Shown here: positions 27,641-35,734 of the stretch, piece by piece
Layout: the number at the start of each line of letters is the position of its first letter
Position numbering within the stretch: position 1 is the first letter of the stretch
Assembly (NCBI GenBank): GCA_903858935.1
Contig: CAIOKO010000061.1
Coordinates: 1 to 64,000 of the forward strand
DNA: 64,000 bases
DNA from: an uncultured Schlesneria sp.
GTDB taxonomy: Bacteria > Planctomycetota > Planctomycetia > Planctomycetales > Planctomycetaceae
Reading direction: 5' to 3'
Notes under the pieces: model-generated
Databases searched by the model: none
The model's input: the letters and a program-made list of their open reading frames with translations, nothing else
What the model was told of the DNA's origin: nothing
Translations under genes and position numbers: made by a program

Positions 27641-29005
27641 ATGCCGCAACAAATCGTATTGGGGTTGGGTGTGGGGCAATGTGGTCTCGATTTTCTCGCG
27701 GAAATTCTGCAAAAACAACACGGTTCACGCATCACGACAGAACAAACGCCGATCCTTCCCTGGAAACAATCTCCAGATCTGCCGGGGATTCGTGAGCGGA
27801 TCGCTCGCTGGAAAGAAACGTGTCCCGAGGCGATCGTCGGTGATGTCGCTTCGTTTTATCTCCCGTATGTCGAACAGGCGATCCAAATCGAGCCTTTGAT
27901 TCGCATCGTTTGTTTGAAACGACCACGCGATGAAGTTGTGCGTGCCTTTTGTCATAGCCTTGACTCAACGCGACGTGTTCCCACCAACCATTGGTCCGAA
28001 ACGCTCTCCGTTGGTTGGTCGCATGACCCGCTCTGGACACAGGCTTTTCCACAATACGCCACCACCGATCGCGAAGAAGCGATCGGATTGTACTGGGATG
28101 AATACGACCGACGCGCGAGCGATCTGGCAAAAAAGTTCCCCAAACATTTTCTGATTCTGGATGCAGCGGAGCTTTATGGCGAAGTCGGAGTGCGAGGCGT
28201 GCTCGATTTCATCGGAATTCGCCGAGTCGATCAGGTGATTCCCAAGGCGACTCATTCGTTTCCATCCCCGCCTGCGTCGCTGCCGATTGCTAAGTTGCCA
28301 ACCGCCAGAAACCCACTTGATCCCGCAAAGTGTGTGATTCTTGTTCCGTTCACCGGCTTCATCCATCCTGAATGCGATGACGCTTTGAAAGAGCTCGAGC
28401 GGCGTGGATATCCTGTTCGACGGGTCGGTGGTTATGCGGCGATCGATCAGGGTCGGAACCAGATGGCGACCGATGCGATGGTCGACGGTTTCGAAGAAAC
28501 AGTCTGGATCGATTCCGACATTGGATTTCATGCCGATGATGTCGAACGCCTCAGGTCCCACCCAGTTTCAATTGTCAGCGGGATTTATCCTCAAAAAGGA
28601 AAACGGTCGATCGCCGGCCATATTCTGCCGGGTACATTGAATATCGTTTTTGGCGAAGCGGGGGGACTTGTCGAAATGTTGTACCTGGCGACCGGCTTTT
28701 TGCTGGTTCGTCGCGAAGCGTATCTCGGGATTCAGCGTACGTTACATCTGCCGGTCTGTAATGAACGACACGGACGACCAACAATCCCGTATTTCATGCC
28801 GATGATCCGTACGCAAGACGACGGACATTGGTATCTGGCCGAGGATTATTCGTTTTGCGAACGTGCGAGGCAATCGGGATTCAAATGCTACGCCGACACA
28901 CGGATCAGGCTGTGGCATATCGGCTGGTACCGCTACGGCTGGGAAGACGCAGGAATCGACCGCCAAAGATTTCAGTCCTTCAACCTTGACGTCAGCGGCA
29001 AGTAA
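27641..29005 (+). CDS. sulfotransferase-like / glycosyltransferase-like fusion protein
   Basis: A 454-residue protein with two parts. Residues 1-210 look like a P-loop sulfotransferase: L-G-L-G-V-G-Q-C-G-L-D-F-L matches the 5'-phosphosulfate loop position, and R-I-V-C-L-K-R-P-R-D-E-V-V-R the 3'-phosphate region. Residues 225-454 resemble a GT-A glycosyltransferase: V-I-L-V-P-F-T-G-F, G-R-N-Q-M-A-T-D-A and the metal motif W-I-D-S-D-I-G-F, with later Y-L-A-E-D-Y-S-F-C and a terminal L-W-H-I-G-W. No signal peptide. The start is 33 nt after the protease stop. It may build or sulfate a surface glycan on the upstream surface protein (inference). Confidence 0.75.
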   Translation: MPQQIVLGLGVGQCGLDFLAEILQKQHGSRITTEQTPILPWKQSPDLPGIRERIARWKETCPEAIVGDVASFYLPYVEQAIQIEPLIRIVCLKRPRDEVVRAFCHSLDSTRRVPTNHWSETLSVGWSHDPLWTQAFPQYATTDREEAIGLYWDEYDRRASDLAKKFPKHFLILDAAELYGEVGVRGVLDFIGIRRVDQVIPKATHSFPSPPASLPIAKLPTARNPLDPAKCVILVPFTGFIHPECDDALKELERRGYPVRRVGGYAAIDQGRNQMATDAMVDGFEETVWIDSDIGFHADDVERLRSHPVSIVSGIYPQKGKRSIAGHILPGTLNIVFGEAGGLVEMLYLATGFLLVRREAYLGIQRTLHLPVCNERHGRPTIPYFMPMIRTQDDGHWYLAEDYSFCERARQSGFKCYADTRIRLWHIGWYRYGWEDAGIDRQRFQSFNLDVSGK

Positions 29006-29013
29006 AAAGCTAT

Positions 29014-29064
29014 GCGCAGGTCTCCCGACCTCGCACTCTGACCGACTGAAGGTCTCCTCTTCCC
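29014..29064 (+). repeat. right copy of 51-bp direct repeat
   Basis: Matches 21848-21898 with about five mismatches. It lies 9 nt after the sulfotransferase/GT stop codon and ends 106 nt before sufR. Both copies spell R-[KR]-S-P-D-L-A-L-stop in one frame. May be a dispersed planctomycete intergenic repeat rather than an island boundary. Confidence 0.75.
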
Positions 29065-29100
29065 GTTCCCGAGAAATTACCACACTTTTGACAGCGACTA

Positions 29101-29128
29101 TTGTTTTAATTGCCTGCGGGGGTACAAT
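29101..29128 (+). promoter_or_regulatory. candidate sufR promoter
   Basis: TTGTTT (29101-29106), a 16-bp spacer and TACAAT (29123-29128) lie 43 nt before the sufR start. The box sequences fit a sigma-70 type promoter. SufR autoregulation is usual in the family, but no palindromic operator is evident. Confidence 0.35.
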
Positions 29129-29170
29129 CCGGTCAGCGAAACAAAGAACTTTCGGCTGGAAATACGCTCG

Positions 29171-29797
29171 ATGAAGGCAACTTTGGAACACGATGACGAA
29201 CAGTTTTTACTGAGCCTGCAACGGCTTGGAGCGGGGACAGTTCAAGATTTGTGTACGGCCGCCGGAGTCACCGCGACGGCAGTTCGTTTGCGATTAAGTC
29301 GTTTGCAGTCATTGGGTTTTGTAGACCGCCAAACAATTCGAGAGGGGCGTGGTCGGCCTCACCACACGTACAAGATCACGGAACAAGGTCAAAGACAGCT
29401 AGGGGATAACTACTCGGAATTGGCTCGCTTATTGTGGAGCGAACTGCAGAAAATCGATGAGATCGATGTACGCCAGCGTGTTACCGGGCGGATTCGAGAC
29501 GCCATGGTTCGGCAGTACGGTGCAAAGGTCCAAAGTTCGGTACTTTCTGACCGGTTTGCTCAATTGGGCGTTGCTCTTTCGGAACGTGGATTTTCGGTTG
29601 AAATTGCCTCAAATGACACATTGCCGATTTTGCGAGAAAACCACTGTCCCTATCACGATCTGGCACAGCAGGATTCGGGGATTTGCGAGTTAGAACAACA
29701 GGTATTCGAGCAGGTTTTGGGGGTTCCATTAACGCTATCTTCATGTTGTCGAGATGGTGATCATTGCTGCGAGTTTCATCCAGCGCCTTCGAACTGA
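29171..29797 (+). CDS. sufR: SufR-like iron-sulphur responsive transcriptional regulator
   Basis: A 208-residue helix-turn-helix regulator. The N-terminal winged helix (V-Q-D-L-C-T-A-A-G-V-T-A-T-A-V-R-L-R-L) is followed by the wing G-R-G-R-P-H-H-T-Y. The C-terminal half carries the cysteine set expected for an Fe-S cluster: N-H-C-P-Y-H, G-I-C-E-L-E and S-S-C-C-R-D-G-D-H-C-C-E-F. SufR proteins bind a [4Fe-4S] cluster and repress suf genes when clusters are sufficient. Position at the head of the suf cluster strongly supports the call; 123 nt separate it from nuoB. Confidence 0.9.
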   Translation: MKATLEHDDEQFLLSLQRLGAGTVQDLCTAAGVTATAVRLRLSRLQSLGFVDRQTIREGRGRPHHTYKITEQGQRQLGDNYSELARLLWSELQKIDEIDVRQRVTGRIRDAMVRQYGAKVQSSVLSDRFAQLGVALSERGFSVEIASNDTLPILRENHCPYHDLAQQDSGICELEQQVFEQVLGVPLTLSSCCRDGDHCCEFHPAPSN

Positions 29798-29920
29798 TCG
29801 TGGCACATGGTTTTGATGGCTGGTCGGGTGAAACACGGAACGAATACTGGTAGAGTTTGGGCTTTGGAGAAGTGTCTCAACTCAATTCCACCAAAGAGAT
29901 AAGAAACGGACGGAACGATC

Positions 29921-30484
29921 ATGACGACTTGGATTGAAGGCCGATTTGAAGAGAACGTCATCACCACATCGCTGGAACAGGCGATGAACTGGGCTCGCCA
30001 ATCGAGTATTTGGCCGATGACGTTCGGATTGGCTTGTTGTGCCATCGAAATGATGGCTGCTGGTGCAAGTCGTTTCGATATGGACCGATTTGGCGCCGGT
30101 GCCTTTCGTGCAACACCTCGGCAGGCTGATTTGATGATCGTCGCGGGAACCGTGACCTACAAAATGGCCAGTCGCGTTCGTCGACTTTACGAGCAGATGC
30201 CCGACCCCAAGTATGTCATTGCGATGGGTGCCTGCACCGTCGGCGGTGGTCCCTACTTCAAGTACGGCTATCATGTTGTCAAGGGGGTTGATCTCGTGGT
30301 CCCCGTGGACGTGTATGTTCCCGGTTGCCCGCCACGACCTGAAGCGCTGCTCGAAGGATTGATGCGAATTCAAGATAAGATTAAGGCCAAGAAGATCACT
30401 CGAAGTCAAGAAATTCTTCCGATCCCGCACCATACGGGCCGGGTCTCATTGCCAATTATTCAAAATCTAACCGAAGTTGTTTGA
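29921..30484 (+). CDS. nuoB: NADH-quinone oxidoreductase subunit B, isolated copy
   Basis: A 187-residue NuoB/PSST homologue, the complex I subunit that carries the N2 [4Fe-4S] cluster next to quinone. Ligand cysteines are visible in [20 protein letters not shown] and [11 protein letters not shown]. Length and motifs are normal, so it is probably functional. Unusually it stands alone: no nuoA, C, D or other subunit is in the window, and it lies between sufR and sufC on the same strand, which suggests co-expression with Fe-S cluster assembly. The start ATG follows a purine-rich A-C-G-G-A-C-G-G-A stretch. Confidence 0.92.
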   Translation: MTTWIEGRFEENVITTSLEQAMNWARQSSIWPMTFGLACCAIEMMAAGASRFDMDRFGAGAFRATPRQADLMIVAGTVTYKMASRVRRLYEQMPDPKYVIAMGACTVGGGPYFKYGYHVVKGVDLVVPVDVYVPGCPPRPEALLEGLMRIQDKIKAKKITRSQEILPIPHHTGRVSLPIIQNLTEVV

Positions 30485-30568
30485 ACGTTTTCCTGAAGTG
30501 TCGTCTGTGTTGCGTGAATGGCCCTCTGCGAAACCCCTTGCCAGACGCAAGCGAAAAGAGTTTGAAAA

Positions 30569-31399
30569 ATGTCCAGCCTGCTGAAAATTACCGACCTGCA
30601 CGTCTCTGTCGATGAAAAGCCCATTTTAAAAGGGGTTAGTCTCGAAATCCGCCAGGGTGAAATCCACGCACTGATGGGACCGAACGGTTCTGGCAAAAGC
30701 ACTCTTGCCTATACCCTTGTCGGACATCCCAAGTACGAAGTCACCAGCGGCACGATCGAAATCGATGGAGTTCCTCTCAACGATCTTGATCCTTGCGAGC
30801 GAGCACGACTCGGGATGTTTCTGGCGTTTCAATACCCGGTCACGATTCCTGGTGTGAAGGTGGCTGACTTTCTCAGGCACGCTGTCACAAATATTCGAAA
30901 CCCCGCCCGCAAAGAAGGTGAAAGCCTTATTCCAATGCGAGATTTCCGTAAGGAATTGAAAGATCGCATGGAAGAGCTGGGGATGGACGTCGAATTCGCT
31001 CGACGATACCTGAATGAAGGCTTTTCCGGCGGCGAAAAGAAGCGAATGGAGATTCTGCAACTGGCAATGCTTCAACCAAAGTTTGCAATTCTCGATGAGA
31101 CCGACAGCGGCCTGGACAGTGATGCCGTCCGTGTCGTCAGTGAAGGGCTGCGAAAGCTTGCCGGACCTCAGATGGGTGTCCTGATCATCACACACCATGA
31201 ACGGTTGCTGGAATATAATGTTCCGCAATTCACCCATGTGATTCTGGCTGGAAGAATCGTCGAAACCGGCGACGCTTCATTGGCTCATGAACTTCACAAT
31301 CACGGTTACGCTGCTGTTCGTCAGCGGCATCCAGCCGAAGCGGCGGAAGAACAGGAACATCAGAAGGTGACTTCCAAGGCTGCAGTCGTGGCAAACTGA
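30569..31399 (+). CDS. sufC: Fe-S cluster assembly ATPase SufC
   Basis: A 276-residue ABC-type ATPase. Walker A is G-P-N-G-S-G-K-S-T-L, the signature is G-F-S-G-G-E-K-K-R-M-E, and Walker B is F-A-I-L-D-E-T-D-S-G-L-D, all in the SufC-specific form. The switch histidine is in I-I-T-H-H-E-R-L-L. SufC drives conformational change of the SufBCD scaffold in the cytosol. A C-terminal tail of about 25 residues (glutamate-rich, ending A-V-V-A-N) extends beyond the usual 250 residues. The order is sufC-sufB-sufD, with 112 nt to sufB. Confidence 0.96.
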   Translation: MSSLLKITDLHVSVDEKPILKGVSLEIRQGEIHALMGPNGSGKSTLAYTLVGHPKYEVTSGTIEIDGVPLNDLDPCERARLGMFLAFQYPVTIPGVKVADFLRHAVTNIRNPARKEGESLIPMRDFRKELKDRMEELGMDVEFARRYLNEGFSGGEKKRMEILQLAMLQPKFAILDETDSGLDSDAVRVVSEGLRKLAGPQMGVLIITHHERLLEYNVPQFTHVILAGRIVETGDASLAHELHNHGYAAVRQRHPAEAAEEQEHQKVTSKAAVVAN

Positions 31400-31511
31400 G
31401 GTTCTCAGGGCGACGACGACAGTGGTCGATCGAAATTGGGTTACTGCCGTTGAAGGCAGAATTTGAAACAAAGAACAGACAATCAATTCGCGGTAGGGAA
31501 AACCACCAATT

Positions 31512-32930
31512 ATGACGACTGATGTACCAGTTCTTGATGACGAAATTGGCGTAGGCGATTATCAATACGGGTTTCATGATCCAACCGATAAATACGTCTT
31601 CAAAAGCCGTCGCGGACTTGATCGCGACATCGTCCATCAGATCTCGGAAATGAAGAACGAGCCGATGTGGATGCGCGAGTTCCGGCTCGAAGCACTCGAT
31701 CTGTTCTACAGTAAGCCGATGCCCACTTGGGGCGGCGATATGTCTGAACTCGATTTTCAGAACATGTTCTATTTTGTGAAGGCGTCACAGGGCCAGGAAA
31801 AATCCTGGGATGACGTCCCCGACGATATTCGCAAGACTTACGATCGACTCGGTATTCCTGAAGCAGAGAAGAAATATCTGGCGGGTGTGAAGGCTCAGTA
31901 CGAATCTGAAGTCGTCTATGGCAGCCTTCAGGAAGACTTGGCAAAGCAGGGAGTGATCTTCACCGATACCGATTCGGCTGTTCGAGACTATCCCGATCTG
32001 GTTCGCGAATACTTCGGTACCGTGATTCCGTCGGCAGATAACAAATTCGCAGCACTGAATTCCGCAGTCTGGTCCGGTGGTTCGTTCATCTATGTCCCCA
32101 AAGGAGTGAAGATCGAATTCCCGCTCCAGGCTTATTTCCGAATCAACACCCAGAACATGGGTCAGTTCGAGCGGACTCTGATCATCGTCGACGAAGGGGC
32201 GTCAGTTCACTATGTCGAAGGCTGTACGGCACCGACCTACAGCAGCGACAGTCTGCATTCGGCCGTCGTCGAAATTCTTGTTAAGCGAGGCGGTCGGTGT
32301 CGCTATACGACAATCCAGAACTGGTCAAATAACGTTTACAATCTCGTCACCAAGCGAGCCAAAGCCTATGGCGATTCGCTGATGGAATGGGTTGATGGAA
32401 ATCTCGGCTCAAAGCTGACAATGAAGTATCCAGCGATTTACCTGATGGAGCCGGGTGCTCGTGGCGAAACACTGTCGATCGCGTTCGCCGGTAAGGGACA
32501 ACATCAGGACGCGGGGGCCAAGATGGTCCACTGTGCTCCATATACGTCCAGTCGCGTGATTTCGAAGAGTATTTCAAAGGATGGCGGGCGGGCGGGCTAT
32601 CGTGGGCTGGTCAAAGCGACTCATGACGCTCATCACTGCAAGAGCAACGTTGTCTGTGACGCATTAATTCTCGACTCGCACAGCCGAAGTGATACCTATC
32701 CCTACATCGAAGTCAACCACGACAACCTGACGATCGAGCATGAAGCGTCCGTCTCGAAGATTGCTGAAGAACAATTGCTCTATCTGATGAGCCGCGGCAT
32801 GAGCGAAACCGAAGCGTCAGCGATGATCGTGACTGGCTTTATCGAACCACTCGTTAAAGAATTGCCAATGGAATACGCGGTCGAAATGAACCGCTTGATC
32901 GAACTGCAGATGGAAGGGAGTGTCGGGTAA
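31512..32930 (+). CDS. sufB: Fe-S cluster assembly scaffold protein SufB
   Basis: A 472-residue SufB with the beta-helix core. Hallmarks are [25 protein letters not shown] and [25 protein letters not shown] and [10 protein letters not shown] follow. Forms the SufBC2D scaffold on which clusters are built. It precedes sufD by 12 nt. Confidence 0.97.
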   Translation: MTTDVPVLDDEIGVGDYQYGFHDPTDKYVFKSRRGLDRDIVHQISEMKNEPMWMREFRLEALDLFYSKPMPTWGGDMSELDFQNMFYFVKASQGQEKSWDDVPDDIRKTYDRLGIPEAEKKYLAGVKAQYESEVVYGSLQEDLAKQGVIFTDTDSAVRDYPDLVREYFGTVIPSADNKFAALNSAVWSGGSFIYVPKGVKIEFPLQAYFRINTQNMGQFERTLIIVDEGASVHYVEGCTAPTYSSDSLHSAVVEILVKRGGRCRYTTIQNWSNNVYNLVTKRAKAYGDSLMEWVDGNLGSKLTMKYPAIYLMEPGARGETLSIAFAGKGQHQDAGAKMVHCAPYTSSRVISKSISKDGGRAGYRGLVKATHDAHHCKSNVVCDALILDSHSRSDTYPYIEVNHDNLTIEHEASVSKIAEEQLLYLMSRGMSETEASAMIVTGFIEPLVKELPMEYAVEMNRLIELQMEGSVG

Positions 32931-32942
32931 ATTTCCGAAGCT

Positions 32943-34259
32943 ATGTTGACTGTGACTCCCTCCCGTACCACTGCGTTTGATGTCGATGTGTTTGAGCAAT
33001 TTATTGCCTCGCGCCGTGAACCTGAATGGGTGACCGACCTGCGACGCAATGCATTTGAGATCTATCGCGAACTGCTCGCGTCAGAACTCGACCCTGAAGA
33101 ATGGAAGCGGGTCGATATTCGTGCGTTTCGGCCCGAGAAATTCTCGATCCCGACGGCGACGAAACCCGCGGCGGCGTTTGACACGCTGCTCGCCGATCGA
33201 GCTGAATTTGCTGGCTTCATCACCCATATTGATACTGTTAGCTCTCCAGCCAAACTGGATGAAGAGTTGGCTAAGAAAGGGGTTCTGTTCGGCAGCCTCA
33301 GCGAGCTTGTTCAGAGTCATGGTGACGTTTTAAAGCCACATTTGATGACCCGGGCTGTCACGCCGGACGCCGACCGTTTTGCCGCATGGCATGCCGCGTT
33401 CTGGACAGGTGGAACGGTGCTGTACGTGCCGCGTAATGTTCAAATTGAAAAGCCGTTGTATAGCCTGCTTGGTCTGGCGACGGACGGTGCTGCCGACTTC
33501 ACTCACACGTTGATCATCCTTGAAGAAGGTGCGTCGGCTACGTTGCTTGAAGAAACAGCGTCAGCCTCGTCCACCGCTACTGGCCTACACGTTGGAGCAG
33601 TGGAACTGTTGCTGGCGGCTCGATCGAATCTCTGTTATGTGCAAATTCAGAACTGGAACGACAAGGTCTGGCACTTTGCTCATCAAGCGGGACGAGTCGA
33701 AGCCAGTGCGTCGCTGCAATGGACCGCAGGTGCGATTGGTGCCAAACTGGCTCATATCCATCAGGAAGTGTTCCTTGATGGCAAGGGTGCCGCTGCCGAA
33801 GTGAATGGGGTCACTTTTGCCAGCGAAAAACAGCTGATCTCTTACTACACGCAGCAAACTCATAATGCTCCGAACACGCGTAGTGACCTGCTTTATAAAG
33901 ACGTCGTTCGTGATCATGCCCGCTGCGTCTGGCGCGGGATGATCAAGGTCGCCAAGGATGCGCAGAAAACCGATGGTTATCAGAGGAACGACAGCCTGCT
34001 GTTGAGCGAAACCTGTCGTGTGGATGCGATCCCTGGTCTTGAGATTGAAGCTGACGATGTGCGATGTACCCACGGTGCAACGTGCGGCCAGGTCGATGAA
34101 GAACAGCTCTTTTACTGTATGTGCCGCGGACTAAGGCGCATGGAAGCCATGCATCTGATCGTGGAAGGCTTCTTCCAAAGGGTGTACGACCGAATTCCTG
34201 TGGAAATCGTACGAGAAACACTTGGTCAAGCCGTGGAAAGAAAGCTTGGAATCTCCTGA
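32943..34259 (+). CDS. sufD: Fe-S cluster assembly protein SufD
   Basis: A 438-residue SufB/SufD family protein. It has A-A-F-W-T-G-G-T-V-L-Y-V-P-R-N-V, the beta-helix core, V-W-R-G-M-I-K-V and I-P-G-L-E-I-E-A-D-D-V-R-C-T-H-G-A-T. G-Q-V-D-E-E-Q-L-F-Y-C-M-C-R-G near the C-terminus includes the conserved metal-proximal histidine/cysteine area. Tightly linked to sufB (12 nt) and followed after 23 nt by a Rieske ferredoxin. No cysteine desulfurase (sufS) or sulphur carrier (sufE/sufU) is found in the window, so sulphur supply must be encoded elsewhere. Confidence 0.95.
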   Translation: MLTVTPSRTTAFDVDVFEQFIASRREPEWVTDLRRNAFEIYRELLASELDPEEWKRVDIRAFRPEKFSIPTATKPAAAFDTLLADRAEFAGFITHIDTVSSPAKLDEELAKKGVLFGSLSELVQSHGDVLKPHLMTRAVTPDADRFAAWHAAFWTGGTVLYVPRNVQIEKPLYSLLGLATDGAADFTHTLIILEEGASATLLEETASASSTATGLHVGAVELLLAARSNLCYVQIQNWNDKVWHFAHQAGRVEASASLQWTAGAIGAKLAHIHQEVFLDGKGAAAEVNGVTFASEKQLISYYTQQTHNAPNTRSDLLYKDVVRDHARCVWRGMIKVAKDAQKTDGYQRNDSLLLSETCRVDAIPGLEIEADDVRCTHGATCGQVDEEQLFYCMCRGLRRMEAMHLIVEGFFQRVYDRIPVEIVRETLGQAVERKLGIS

Positions 34260-34282
34260 GTCGACGGAAAGTATTGCCCTGC

Positions 34283-34597
34283 ATGCCAGAATTTGAACGT
34301 GTTGCTTTGATCAGTGAAATCCCGTCCGGCGGACGATTGTCGATTCTTGTCGACGATATTCCCTCGTTGCTGATTCGTGTGGGTGACGAGTTTTTTGCGG
34401 TCGAAGATGTTTGTTCGCATGATGGCCAACCATTAACGAACGGCCCCGTCGAGAGTTGCTCGATTACTTGCCCTCGTCATGGTGCAAAGTTCGATTTGCG
34501 CACGGGCCAACCGCTTTGTATGCCGGCGATCGAACCCATTTCGACATTTGAAGTGCAACTTCGTGACGGCGAAATTTATGTGAGACCCAGATCATGA
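34283..34597 (+). CDS. Rieske-type [2Fe-2S] ferredoxin
   Basis: A 104-residue soluble Rieske domain. Cluster ligands are C-S-H-D-G-Q-P-L and C-P-R-H-G-A-K-F-D, i.e. C-x-H and C-x2-H spaced by about 18 residues. An upstream in-frame extension overlaps sufD, and the ATG at 34283 gives a start matching the family. Such small Rieske proteins donate electrons in dioxygenase or Fe-S assembly contexts and are frequent in suf operons. Its stop overlaps the next start (ATGA). Confidence 0.93.
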   Translation: MPEFERVALISEIPSGGRLSILVDDIPSLLIRVGDEFFAVEDVCSHDGQPLTNGPVESCSITCPRHGAKFDLRTGQPLCMPAIEPISTFEVQLRDGEIYVRPRS

Positions 34598-35124
34598 CCT
34601 CTGAAACTCTTTCAATTCCTATTGTTCCAGCGACGGAATGCTGCTCCGAAACCGTACCAAAATCTGATAGTCTTCCAATCGTCAGCGCAAATCCAGTAGC
34701 CACTACGGAAGCTTGTTGCCATTCGCCGTCGGCAGAATTGCCGGTTGCGGCGTCTTCGCAGTATGAAAGTTGTTCGAGCGGTCAAGCTCTCGCAACAGAT
34801 GCGGTTGCGTCAGACGAGAATAATGCCCCCAACGACGCCACGCTCATTGACGCGTTGCGTACGGTTATTGATCCAGAATTGATGATCAACATCGTTGATT
34901 TAGGTCTTGTTTATTCGATCAATCAGACTGATCGAAAAGTTCTGGTTGAAATGACGTTAACCAGCCCCGCTTGTCCCGCAGGACCACAGATCATTTCACA
35001 AGCAAAAATGGCTTTGGAAAAGATTTCAGGGGTTGACGTCGCCGAAATCAAATTGACGATGTCACCCCCTTGGACACCGGATCGCATGACTGACGACGCC
35101 CGGGATCAGCTGGGAATATTTTAG
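34594..35124 (+). CDS. SufT-like MIP18/DUF59 Fe-S assembly protein with Cys-rich N-terminal extension
   Basis: A 176-residue protein. Residues about 80-176 form the MIP18/DUF59 domain: L-R-T-V-I-D-P-E-L, N-I-V-D-L-G-L-V-Y and L-T-S-P-A-C-P-A-G, with the reactive cysteine in P-A-C-P. SufT-type members help mature Fe-S proteins. The first 75 residues are low-complexity and contain C-C, C-C and C within T-E-C-C-S, E-A-C-C-H-S and E-S-C-S-S-G, not part of the domain. Start overlaps the ferredoxin stop, so translation is coupled. It is the last gene of the suf unit and is followed by a strong terminator. Confidence 0.88.
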   Translation: MTSETLSIPIVPATECCSETVPKSDSLPIVSANPVATTEACCHSPSAELPVAASSQYESCSSGQALATDAVASDENNAPNDATLIDALRTVIDPELMINIVDLGLVYSINQTDRKVLVEMTLTSPACPAGPQIISQAKMALEKISGVDVAEIKLTMSPPWTPDRMTDDARDQLGIF

Positions 35125-35145
35125 TCTGGATCGTTACGATGGAAT

Positions 35146-35184
35146 AAAAAAGTCCCGCGTGAACTTTCAAGCGGGACTTTTTTA
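35146..35184. terminator. bidirectional rho-independent terminator
   Basis: AAAAAAGTCCCGC and GCGGGACTTTTTT form a perfect stem with flanking A- and T-runs, so it can stop both the plus-strand suf operon and the minus-strand transporter operon that converge here. Confidence 0.92.
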
Positions 35185-35237
35185 TTCACAAACTTTATCC
35201 GTAGTGATCGGTCAGAGAATCGTTGGACGATCTACTC

Positions 35238-35594
35238 TCAATGATCCTGATTTACTCTCAATGTTGACGATGATTCAGGTTTCGATGCCGGATCAATTCT
35301 TGGTCGAGAGACGGCTTCTGCGTAAAGATTATCCGATCTTGCGGTCCGCTGGCTGATGCTTGCCAATGATTCGTCGTCATCAAAGGCATTACGTGACCGC
35401 AGATTCAGAATTCCTACCGCAAGATAGAACAGCCCTACGCCAGCCATCCCACCGACCGCCATCCAACCCGTCAACCAGTGGTTGACAACGGTCCCAATAC
35501 CCGCTGCGGCAAAGGCACAGGCCGAAATCGCGAACGACATCCGGCTCGCCGGGCTCAGCGAAAATTCAGAGTGAGATTTAGCCAGCTTAGGCAT
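35238..35594 (-). CDS. small two-helix membrane protein (paralogue C)
   Basis: A 118-residue protein with two hydrophobic helices (M-S-F-A-I-S-A-C-A-F-A-A-A-G-I and G-W-M-A-V-G-G-M-A-G-V-G-L-F-Y-L-A) and a hydrophilic tail containing S-D-N-L-Y-A-E-A-V. The central helix pair is almost the same as in the proteins at 37715 and 39993, which also flank transporter genes. No known family recognised. It follows the SbtA-like gene by 140 nt, with a long hairpin in between. Likely an accessory or regulatory subunit of the transporter (inference). Ends just before the shared terminator. Confidence 0.8.
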   Translation of the reverse strand: MPKLAKSHSEFSLSPASRMSFAISACAFAAAGIGTVVNHWLTGWMAVGGMAGVGLFYLAVGILNLRSRNAFDDDESLASISQRTARSDNLYAEAVSRPRIDPASKPESSSTLRVNQDH

Positions 35595-35672
35595 CTGATT
35601 TGACTCGCAGTCGAAGAATCTTCAAAAACCATTCAGTCGTAATTGGTAACAATAGGAACTGGTATCGTGATA

Positions 35673-35711
35673 CTGGCCGGGTACATATGACAGTCATACG
35701 TACTCGGCCAG
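35673..35711 (-). other. long intercistronic hairpin
   Basis: CTGGCCGGGTAC plus TATGAC (35673-35691) pairs with GTCATA plus GTACTCGGCCAG (35693-35711), about 18 bp with one G-T wobble and one mismatch. It sits between the SbtA-like gene and the small membrane gene C. There is no T-run, so it is more likely an mRNA-stability or processing element than a terminator. Confidence 0.65.
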
Positions 35712-35734
35712 CAACCAACTCGTCGGGGGTCGGA

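Larger units (their letters stand above)
25693..27680 (+). repeat. tandem duplication, copy 2
   Basis: Second unit, in direct contact with copy 1. It contains the surface-protein fragment, the intact second protease and the start of the complete sulfotransferase/glycosyltransferase gene. The offset between matching points is about 1986-1990 bp. Confidence 0.85.

Noticed and set aside
21848-29064. Flanking repeats as ends of a transposon
   Set aside because: They are direct, not inverted, and no transposase or integrase lies between them.
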